Below, in pieces: positions 1 through 6,285 of a DNA stretch of 18,238 nucleotides; the stretch's first letter is position 1; each line of letters opens with the position of its first letter. Source of the DNA: CAYUNA01 sp047629355 (GTDB lineage: Bacteria; Bacteroidota; Bacteroidia; Chitinophagales; Saprospiraceae); contig JBLHWU010000135.1 in the NCBI GenBank assembly GCA_047629355.1, forward strand, positions 1 to 18,238, in the 5' to 3' direction. The notes below the pieces were generated by a model. The model did no database searches, was not told the DNA's origin, and saw only the letters and a list, made by a program, of their open reading frames with translations. The translations under genes and the position numbers were made by a program.

Positions 1-1637
1 AAATTGCCATTTTTACCATCCGTGTTCTTCTCGGCTTAATCTTGTTTATGCAAGGCTACGCCAAGGTTTTTAAATTCACCATCAATGGGATGTATGAAAA
101 TATGTTTATGCCTTATGAAGCCATATTGCCGGAGTTTTTAGTGCTGTTTGCCGCCTATTTTACCACTTACGTCGAATTGATTGGCGGATTGTTATTAATC
201 ATCGGATTATTCCGAAATTGGGTGCTTTATGCCGTTGGATTGGTACTGCTGATTGTTGCATTTGGACACGGATTGCAGGAAGGCATCTGGGATTTGTCGC
301 ATGTGATGTATCGAGGGATGTTGGTGTTTGTACTACTGTTGCTACCTGAAGAATGGGACGTTTGGCAGATTTCAAAATTCAAAATTAAGATTTCAAAATT
401 AAGAATGACAATACTCAAAAATATTCGTTTTTTAGGAATAGTTCTTCTCCTTTTTTCAAGTATTACGAGCTTTGCGCAAAGCTATACCATCGAAACTATT
501 CCTGATCCGAAATCAGGTTTCGCTGGTGGCTTTATTAGCGACCCACAAAGCTATTTGTCAACGGACGATGTCTATAAAATTAACGTTATTATTGGCAGCA
601 TTGAAAAGGTTTCGGGGGCACAAGTAGCGGTTGTGATGTTACCGTCGATTGGAGAAGAAAATCCAAAAGAATTCTCGACTGCTTTGTTCAATAAATGGGG
701 AATAGGACAGAAAAATTCAGATAATGGACTCCTGATTCTAACCGTCATGGACCAGCGGCGGACGGAGTTTGAAACGGGCTTTGGAACAGAAGCAGTGTTG
801 CCCGACGCCATCTGCTACCGTGTGGGCATGCAGGAATTAGTGCCACATTATAAATTGGGCAACTACGGTTCAGGTATCGCAGCTACCTTGGTCAAGATTC
901 AAGAAATCCTCGAAAATCCAGAGACCGTCGCAGAATTTCAGCACAACGAGCGTATTTATGACGACAGCAGTAGTAGTTTTTCGCCCTTGTATGTTTATAT
1001 TATTGTCAATTTAATGTTTCATTTGGGACTTATTATTTGGATTTTACTGACGATGATGAACAAGGAAGATTTGTATGATAAATATAAGAGTATTCGCCCG
1101 ATTCATGGCTGGTGGTTTGCCATCCCGTTTCCAATACCGTATATTTTAGCTTATTTTCTCATTGGTAATTTGTTGAAAAAACTGCGTAACCACGAGCGTT
1201 TTAGCAAAAAAAATGGCAATCCGATGCGCAAATTATCGGAAGCAGAAGAGGATGATTTTTTGGAACAAGGGCAGGTTATAGAGGAAGAAATTGGTTCGGT
1301 CGACTACGATGTTTGGGTGGATGAAGATGGCGACGATTTACTAATTTTACGGTATGCTGACCGTTTTTCTAAGTACAAACTTTGTGTTAAATGTAATTTT
1401 AAAACGTACTTTCATGCGCATACGTTAGTTGTGGAGTCAGCGACTTATAGCAGTTCAGGCACCGCAGAAATTATCCATGAATGTAAGAATTGTGGCTACA
1501 AAAAAAATGTCGAGAGAACGATACCGAGGAAGCAGCGAAGCAGTGGTGGCGGTGGTTTCAGCGCTGGTGGCGGCGGCGGTGGCGGTTCTTGGGGCGGTGG
1601 CTCTTCTGGCGGCGGTGGTGCAGGAGTGAGTTGGTAA
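1..1637 (+). CDS. DoxX-like membrane domain fused in frame to a TPM-domain (YgcG-like) membrane protein; 5' end outside window
   Basis: The reading frame is open from base 3, so the gene begins upstream of the window; residue numbers here count from the TTG at 42. Residues 1-105 are hydrophobic with several membrane spans and a QGYAKVFKF start typical of DoxX-like proteins. Residues 110-121 (ISKFKIKISKLR) are encoded by a short AT-rich tandem repeat. Met122 (base 405) begins a clean signal peptide ending SITSFAQS. A TPM domain follows at about 172-292 (GTEAVLPDA, GNYGSGIA), then membrane segments at about 316-338 and 357-376, a zinc-ribbon-like pair of CxxC motifs (C448/C451, C481/C484) and a Gly/Ser-rich tail ending GGGGAGVSW, which is common in TPM proteins. 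TPM domains are envelope modules of poorly known role. The two halves could be one fused polypeptide, or a second protein could initiate at 405. The domain calls are firm; the single-protein interpretation is not. Confidence 0.8.
   Translation, partial: IAIFTIRVLLGLILFMQGYAKVFKFTINGMYENMFMPYEAILPEFLVLFAAYFTTYVELIGGLLLIIGLFRNWVLYAVGLVLLIVAFGHGLQEGIWDLSHVMYRGMLVFVLLLLPEEWDVWQISKFKIKISKLRMTILKNIRFLGIVLLLFSSITSFAQSYTIETIPDPKSGFAGGFISDPQSYLSTDDVYKINVIIGSIEKVSGAQVAVVMLPSIGEENPKEFSTALFNKWGIGQKNSDNGLLILTVMDQRRTEFETGFGTEAVLPDAICYRVGMQELVPHYKLGNYGSGIAATLVKIQEILENPETVAEFQHNERIYDDSSSSFSPLYVYIIVNLMFHLGLIIWILLTMMNKEDLYDKYKSIRPIHGWWFAIPFPIPYILAYFLIGNLLKKLRNHERFSKKNGNPMRKLSEAEEDDFLEQGQVIEEEIGSVDYDVWVDEDGDDLLILRYADRFSKYKLCVKCNFKTYFHAHTLVVESATYSSSGTAEIIHECKNCGYKKNVERTIPRKQRSSGGGGFSAGGGGGGGSWGGGSSGGGGAGVSW
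369..403 (+). repeat. short AT-rich tandem repeat encoding the DoxX-TPM linker
   Basis: ATTTCAAAATT-type units are repeated: 369-389 and 390-403 both begin ATTTCAAAATT and end AAAATTAAG. The segment encodes a Lys/Ile-rich linker unlike either flanking domain and ends directly before the ATG at 405. Similar AT-rich repeats are usually intergenic, so this may mark a former gene boundary. Confidence 0.6.
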
Positions 1638-1711
1638 CAATATTTTACTTTAGGGCATTGGTGAAAAATAATCTACCTACTCTGACTCGTTCTTTTTCCA
1701 TTTAAGAAACC

Positions 1712-1874
1712 TAAGTAAGTGCCCCTAAATAATCGACACTTTTGACAGAGGATATTTTTTGTTTAAGAAATTTAAAAAATCCTTTAATAGTACTTCTATT
1801 GAAGGCGTTTTTAAGTTTTTTAAACGGAAAATAGTCCTGTCGAAAAGTGTCGATTATTTAAGGTCACCTACTTA
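1712..1874. repeat. 163-bp fold-back (palindromic) element, MITE-like
   Basis: The left arm (from 1712) and the reverse complement of the right arm (from 1874) align along their whole lengths with few gaps. The best part is TAAATAATCGACACTTTT, identical in both arms. The centre is near 1787-1794. If the flanking TAA (1712-1714) and TTA (1872-1874) are target DNA, the ends start GTAAGTG and GTAGGTG and both carry AAATAA at positions 13-18, as in the other element families here. It fills most of the 355-bp gap between the TPM gene and rsmF, has no coding capacity, and could also act as a terminator for the upstream gene. Confidence 0.75.
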
Positions 1875-1992
1875 AAGAAGGCTCAAATAATCAGTTATGC
1901 TCGCTTTTTTTAAATTTCTCAAATAAAAAAATACTTTGTCATAATGGGTACCTTATTTAGTACCAATTTCCTTAAAAAACAATGTCTTCTAA

Positions 1993-3387
1993 ATGAATTT
2001 ACCTATTGATTTTAAAAAAAATATGCAAGCCCAACTTGGCGGTGCATTCCCTGATTTTGAAAAAGCGTTGCAAGCTGACGTTCCTGTTTCCATTCGTTTT
2101 AATGATAGAAAAATGATGGTAGCGACTGCTGATTTAGAGACAGTAAAATGGAGCAATGGTAACGGCTTTTATTTGAAAGAGCGACCGAGTTTTACGCTTG
2201 ACCCTACCTTTCATGCGGGGGCGTACTATGTGCAGGAAGCTTCGTCGATGTTTGTTGGAGAAGTGATGCGGCAAATTAATACCGATGATAAAGCATTGAC
2301 GGTCCTGGATTTATGTGCTGCGCCTGGTGGTAAAAGTACGGTGTTGTTGTCAGAAATGAATGATGAAAGTTTGTTGGTGGCAAATGAAGTGATTCGGAGT
2401 CGGTACAATGTTTTGCAGCAAAATCTCGCCAAATGGGGTTTTCCAAATATCGCTGTGACCAATCATGACAGCAAGGATTTTGCTGCATTGAATGACTTCT
2501 TTGATGTCGTTTTGGTAGATGCGCCCTGTTCGGGGGAAGGGCTGTTTCGGAAGGATAAAAATGCAAGGAAGGAATGGTCGCCGCAAAATGTGGAGCTTTG
2601 TACTGGGCGGTCAAAACGCATTCTGGCAGAAGCTGCGAACTTGGTTAAAGCAGGCGGTTACTTAATTTTCTCGACTTGCACTTATAATGATTTTGAAAAT
2701 ATTGGCAATGCAAAGTGGCTGACGGAAAATTTTGATTATCAAGAATTTAAATTAGATATTCCAACCGACTGGGGCATTACGGAAAAGGAACTTGGGTATC
2801 AATTTTATCCTCATAGAACGAAAGGGGAGGGCTTTTATTTAGCTATTTTTCAAAAGAATGGAACAACAGAAATTGAAGTGACGGAAGATTATTCTAAAAA
2901 ATATAAAAAGCAAAAGAAGGCTAAAAAAACGAATAATTATTCTTTTAAAAATATTGAAAAAATATCGGCACGACACCTTGGTTTGATTGCTAAATGGGTT
3001 GAGCAGCCCGGCGATTTTGCTTTCTTTACGGCACCCGGTGATTCGGTGTTGGCGTTGCCGAAAAGTTTGATTGAAAAATACCAAAAGGTTGACGCAGCAT
3101 TGAGTAAAAAAGCATTTGGTATTGACATTGGAACGTTTAAACGGGATGATTTTGTACCGTCGCAAGAGTTGGCTTTGAGCGATATTATTAATCAGGAACT
3201 ACCGACTTGGGAAGTGGATAAAGAGACGGCCTTGCAGTTTTTAAGGAAAGAAAAAATGGAGGCTAAATCTGGTTTAATTGGCTGGCAAATAATTACTTAT
3301 CATGGTTTAAAACTCGGGTGGGTGAAGGTTTTGAAAAGTAGAATTAATAATTATTATCCGAAGAATTGGCGAATTTTGATGCGGTAA
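1993..3387 (+). CDS. rsmF: RsmF/NOL1-NOP2-Sun family rRNA (cytosine-C5) methyltransferase
   Basis: This 464-aa protein is the expected size for RsmF (YebU)-type enzymes, which use S-adenosylmethionine to make 5-methylcytosine in 16S rRNA. It shows the SAM-binding motif VLDLCAAPGGKST (about 104-116), motif IV DAPCSGEG (about 176-183, Cys179) and the STCTY motif with Cys229. In this family the Cys of the TC motif is the nucleophile and the motif IV Cys helps release the product. A Lys-rich linker (about 303-318) separates the catalytic part from a C-terminal RNA-binding region that ends near NNYYPKNWRILM. The ATG at 1993 is used because the N-terminus then matches the family (MNLPIDFKKNM). The gene stands alone. 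RsmF is preferred over RsmB because of the PCSGEGLFRKD motif and the C-terminal extension, but the exact target cytosine is inferred. Confidence 0.88.
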   Translation: MNLPIDFKKNMQAQLGGAFPDFEKALQADVPVSIRFNDRKMMVATADLETVKWSNGNGFYLKERPSFTLDPTFHAGAYYVQEASSMFVGEVMRQINTDDKALTVLDLCAAPGGKSTVLLSEMNDESLLVANEVIRSRYNVLQQNLAKWGFPNIAVTNHDSKDFAALNDFFDVVLVDAPCSGEGLFRKDKNARKEWSPQNVELCTGRSKRILAEAANLVKAGGYLIFSTCTYNDFENIGNAKWLTENFDYQEFKLDIPTDWGITEKELGYQFYPHRTKGEGFYLAIFQKNGTTEIEVTEDYSKKYKKQKKAKKTNNYSFKNIEKISARHLGLIAKWVEQPGDFAFFTAPGDSVLALPKSLIEKYQKVDAALSKKAFGIDIGTFKRDDFVPSQELALSDIINQELPTWEVDKETALQFLRKEKMEAKSGLIGWQIITYHGLKLGWVKVLKSRINNYYPKNWRILMR

Positions 3388-3471
3388 AAGTTTCTTATCT
3401 TGTTTTCAAAGGGCGTTTGAGGAACAAAATTAGGTTTATAAAAACTGCTTTAGCCCCTTAAAGCCCACCCA

Positions 3472-3501
3472 CGCTACCTGGGGTAGCGCGCATTGTTTTT
3501 T
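3472..3501 (+). terminator. hairpin plus T-run downstream of rsmF
   Basis: A perfect 7-bp GC-rich stem CGCTACC / GGTAGCG (3472-3478 and 3482-3488) with a 3-nt loop is followed after 7 nt by six T (3496-3501). It lies 85 bp after the rsmF stop. The distance between stem and T-run is longer than ideal. Confidence 0.45.
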
Positions 3502-3529
3502 GAGAAGCTCGAAAATCTTATGATTTTAA

Positions 3530-3569
3530 AATAAAGAAAGACAGCCCCGAAGAACTGTCTTTCTTTATT
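3530..3569. terminator. bidirectional terminator between rsmF (+) and the Crp gene (-)
   Basis: A perfect 15-bp inverted repeat, AATAAAGAAAGACAG (3530-3544) and CTGTCTTTCTTTATT (3555-3569), has a 10-nt loop. A-rich and T-rich outer stem ends allow function on both strands between convergent genes. A MITE starts 3 bp further on. Confidence 0.7.
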
Positions 3570-3571
3570 AA

Positions 3572-3730
3572 GGAATGCGAATTAAATAAACTCAGACTCT
3601 TGAGAGGATATTTTGCCCTCATTTTTCACTTTAAAAATGCTCAATATATTAACATAAATCGAACTTTCAAAGCAAAAAGGGAGAACAAAACCTTTCTCTC
3701 AAGAATCTAACTTTATTTATTTCGCACTCC
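3572..3730 (+). repeat. MITE family 1, copy A (159 bp), flanked by TAA duplication
   Basis: Terminal inverted repeats are GGAATGCGAATTAAATAA (3572-3589) and the complement of 3713-3730 (16 of 18 bases match). TAA lies directly outside both ends (3569-3571 and 3731-3733), consistent with a 3-bp target duplication. The interior is clearly homologous to the complement of 14700-14873: long shared blocks include CTCATTTTTCACTTT near 3617-3635 and GAACTTTCAAAG at 3661-3672. There is no ORF. Confidence 0.8.
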
Positions 3731-3777
3731 TAAACACACTATGAGAAAAACCTTTTATTAACTTAAAATTTAATTTT

Positions 3778-4458
3778 CTACGATAAGCTCGCCATATCTC
3801 GAACCAAAATTTTACCACGATTGAAATAAATCAAATCTGATTTTTTCAACTCATTCAACACTAATGTTACGGTCTGACGAGATGTACAAGTGATGTTAGC
3901 GATGTCTTGGTGCGTCAATTGGTGCTTCAATAACATTTCAAAACCTACTCGACGACCACGTGCTGCTACAGAATCTTTGATAAAATCAACGATACGAGTT
4001 CGGGCATCTTTGAATATTAACGACTCTAATTTACTTTCTGCTCGCATTAATCGGCTACCAAACAAGGACATAACGGTATCACACAAAGCATAATTGTTTC
4101 GCATTAAGCGCTTGAAATCATCAACCTTTACAGCATACAAATGAACTTCCTCTTTCAGTGCTTGTGCAAAGTCCTGCCGCTTTTGTTCGCCAATCAAGCC
4201 CAATTCACCAAACATTGCCATTGGATGAATTAATGATTTAATGACTTCCTTTCCGTCCGTGGAATGTGTACCAATTTTGACCGCACCTTTAATTAAAAAG
4301 TATATAGCATCAGAAGGTTCGTCAGGATGATAAATGAAACTATACTTTGGCTTCTTTTTCAATTCTGCCATTCTGAACAATTTCTCTTTTTCTTCGTCAT
4401 TCAGCGCTTCAAATAATGGAAACTGGGATAGAAATGTAGTATTAGTCGAGATAGTCAT
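3778..4458 (-). CDS. Crp/Fnr family transcriptional regulator
   Basis: The protein is 226 aa, standard for the family. Residues about 13-125 form a cyclic-nucleotide-binding-like beta-roll with FGELGLIGE. Residues about 181-210 form the C-terminal winged helix-turn-helix (LTHQDIANITCTSRQTVTLV), in which the SRQTVT recognition helix is well conserved. Where Crp has the cAMP-binding RSAT segment this protein has RQDFAQA, so cAMP binding is doubtful. It lacks the N-terminal cysteine cluster of Fnr, so an oxygen-sensing Fe-S role is not supported. It is monocistronic, with more than 600 bp of non-coding DNA upstream. The ligand and regulon are unknown; proximity to the phototrophy genes (8 kb away) is not evidence of a link. 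Confidence 0.9.
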   Translation of the reverse strand: MTISTNTTFLSQFPLFEALNDEEKEKLFRMAELKKKPKYSFIYHPDEPSDAIYFLIKGAVKIGTHSTDGKEVIKSLIHPMAMFGELGLIGEQKRQDFAQALKEEVHLYAVKVDDFKRLMRNNYALCDTVMSLFGSRLMRAESKLESLIFKDARTRIVDFIKDSVAARGRRVGFEMLLKHQLTHQDIANITCTSRQTVTLVLNELKKSDLIYFNRGKILVRDMASLS

Positions 4459-4838
4459 AAATCAAATGTTTAGTATAAGTAAGTTAATGTCGCGAATAAT
4501 TGGGTGTTTCATCTGGAAGTTGTAAGTATTAGAGTGTTATTCTTTCGTCTATTGTCCAATTTTTTCTTTCGCATTTACATCTATAGAGACACGAAATAAA
4601 TCGTCCCCCCCTATCCGATTGCAATTTCTTTTTATTTTTTATCAAAAATGTAGAAGATTCGACTGAATTAGAGAATTGTTAGGTGCGGTACAAATTTCAC
4701 CTTTCAAATTAATATTTGCTTATCATTAACTTTACATAGTATTCATTTCAAATCAAAAGGTCATTTACCTTGTAATTGAAATTTTATTCTAAAAACCATT
4801 TTATCATCTCAAACAATACAAAAGCTATTTTTTAATAA
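4459..4838. other. AT-rich non-coding region upstream of the Crp gene
   Basis: I see no gene in this 380-bp stretch. It would hold the promoter of the minus-strand regulator, but no convincing TAnnTTTG box is visible. GACACGAAATAAA at 4588-4600 also occurs, inverted, at 14685-14697 next to MITE copy B. Confidence 0.5.
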
Positions 4839-4876
4839 AAAAAGGGTGCTAAGAAATAATTCTTAGCACCCTTTTT
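4839..4876. terminator. strong bidirectional terminator hairpin
   Basis: A perfect 17-bp inverted repeat, AAAAAGGGTGCTAAGAA (4839-4855) and TTCTTAGCACCCTTTTT (4860-4876), has a 4-nt ATAA loop. The 5-T end on one strand and 5-A end on the other make it usable both ways. It most likely ends the minus-strand receptor/DUF4249 transcript, but a repeat element now lies between the DUF4249 stop and this hairpin. Confidence 0.8.
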
Positions 4877-4917
4877 GACTTTTTTATAAAAGATTGACTT
4901 AATTTTTTGCAACTCTT

Positions 4918-5163
4918 CTATATTTTTTCCCTTATTTTCCACTTTTGAAACAGTCATTATGTAGAGATAATTCTTGTTTGAAAAGTAAACATCTTTTGTC
5001 ATTTCGACCGAAGTGGAGAAAAAGTCCAATATAAATCATGATAGTTAATAGACTTTATGAATGAGTAGCTTTTTTAGAATTGCAAATAATTGATAATCAA
5101 TAATTTGCGAATTATCCAGAGTCGCCATTCATAAAGTCTAATGATTTATTTTTTCACCGTTAC
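4918..5163 (+). repeat. MITE family 2, copy C, interrupted by a nested insertion
   Basis: Bases 4929-5046 match the complement of the D copy (16495-16605) without gaps at about 80-85% by eye, including GAAACAGTCATTATGTA and the block TCATTTCGACCGAAGTGGAG. After a 90-bp insertion (5050-5139) the match resumes through TTATTTTTTCACCGTTAC, which ends at 5163. That end is a family terminus (GTAACGGTGAAAAAATAA on the complement) and touches the DUF4249 stop codon. The left terminus is degraded and its exact position is uncertain. Confidence 0.75.
5050..5139. mobile_element. nested 90-bp inverted-repeat insertion with AAT target duplication
   Basis: The ends are perfect 14-bp inverted repeats AGACTTTATGAATG (5050-5063) and its complement (5126-5139). 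The flanks are AAT at 5047-5049 and AAT at 5140-5142. Inside is a second hairpin around GCAAATAATTGAT (about 5080-5110). The related D repeat lacks this 90-bp block, so it acts as an empty-site reference. The element is non-coding and non-autonomous. Confidence 0.75.
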
Positions 5164-6141
5164 TTAAGGATTTATTATAAAAAAGGTTGTATTGCTACTA
5201 TACCCAGCAAAGATTCCGGTACCACCTTGGACATTGTCAAAGACTGGTACATCATCTTGGGGTAGAGAATCTCCTGTCGCTCCAGTATCTACTTGACTTT
5301 GATTAGATAGGGTAGTATAATATAAGTAGTATGCTTCCGAAACGGTTCGAATTTCTACCGAGAAATTTCCTAAAAGGTGTTTTTCAATATTAAAACTAAA
5401 ATTTCCTTCTACCGTAAGATTTACTTCTTCCCCATCAAAACTATCGTCTTTTATCAACAGACTTTGTTCACCAAGAAATCGGGTAAATGGTATATCATTC
5501 CCAAGCACTTGCAGGTCTAACTCTGCTAACTCTGAAGTTTGTGTAGAAATGGTGTCAAAGTCTCCATTCGGTTTTACATCAATTCGATATCCTAATAGTT
5601 GCTGATAAAATAAGATATGATAATAGTTATTTTCGGTCGGGTCATCTTGAAAATTCAGGTCGATGCTAAAATTCACATCCGCAAGCTCTTCGTTTTTTAT
5701 ATCAAGTGTATTATTGAATCCAATATTACCAACTGCTGTGCCTTTAGGAATAATATTAGACGCAGAAATGCTCTCATATCCTGGAGCAGAGGCGGTTAAA
5801 GTATAAACACTTCCAACTTCTGGTACAAAATCTAAGGAAACATAAGTAGGTGGAAAATCACTATCTAATGCAGGCATTTTTAATATCAATTCCTCTAAGA
5901 GATTAGTTCCTTGATAAATTCGTACAATAGCATTGGTCACTACCTTCGTTTCATCTGTATTATCCGCAATTATTTTGGTACTGGTCACCACTACTTCTAA
6001 TTGGTTATCAGCTGAAAAATTACTGACCATCACCAATTGATTTTCTACACTACCAATATCAGCTTCCAATACTTGCTCACAAGAATTGAGAACAAAAATA
6101 GCGAGTCCAGAACACAATAGGGTGTAAAAATAACGAGTCAT
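5164..6141 (-). CDS. DUF4249 family lipoprotein
   Basis: The protein is 325 aa with a lipoprotein signal peptide; the lipobox-like LNSC places the lipidated cysteine at residue 21, so it should be anchored in the outer membrane. The body contains NQLVMVSNFSADNQLEVVV near the N-terminus, a beta-rich carboxypeptidase-regulatory-like segment (VGSVYTLTASAPGYESISA) and a C-terminal GTGIFAGYSSNTTFF, features I recognise as DUF4249. In Bacteroidota DUF4249 genes usually follow a TonB-dependent receptor, as here with a 144-bp gap, and probably act as its surface partner. The substrate is unknown. The stop codon TAA coincides with the TNA flank of the adjoining repeat element. Confidence 0.82.
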   Translation of the reverse strand: MTRYFYTLLCSGLAIFVLNSCEQVLEADIGSVENQLVMVSNFSADNQLEVVVTSTKIIADNTDETKVVTNAIVRIYQGTNLLEELILKMPALDSDFPPTYVSLDFVPEVGSVYTLTASAPGYESISASNIIPKGTAVGNIGFNNTLDIKNEELADVNFSIDLNFQDDPTENNYYHILFYQQLLGYRIDVKPNGDFDTISTQTSELAELDLQVLGNDIPFTRFLGEQSLLIKDDSFDGEEVNLTVEGNFSFNIEKHLLGNFSVEIRTVSEAYYLYYTTLSNQSQVDTGATGDSLPQDDVPVFDNVQGGTGIFAGYSSNTTFFIINP

Positions 6142-6285
6142 AAATTCTAATTTTCCTTTATGAAAATATAGGGAGTGGTATAATGACTCGACAAGGTATG
6201 TGTTTTATTTGACAAATGTCTCATTACTGGCAAAAAAAATGGTGTTATTTGCTATGAAAAGGAGAAATATACAGTATTTTCTAAT

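Noticed and set aside
3778..4458. Oxygen-sensing Fnr with an Fe-S cluster
   Set aside because: The N-terminal cysteine cluster is absent; only a general Crp/Fnr assignment is supported.
4832..5029. 65-aa minus-strand reading frame
   Set aside because: It covers a terminator hairpin and repeat copy C; the lysine- and phenylalanine-rich product reflects AT-rich repeat DNA.
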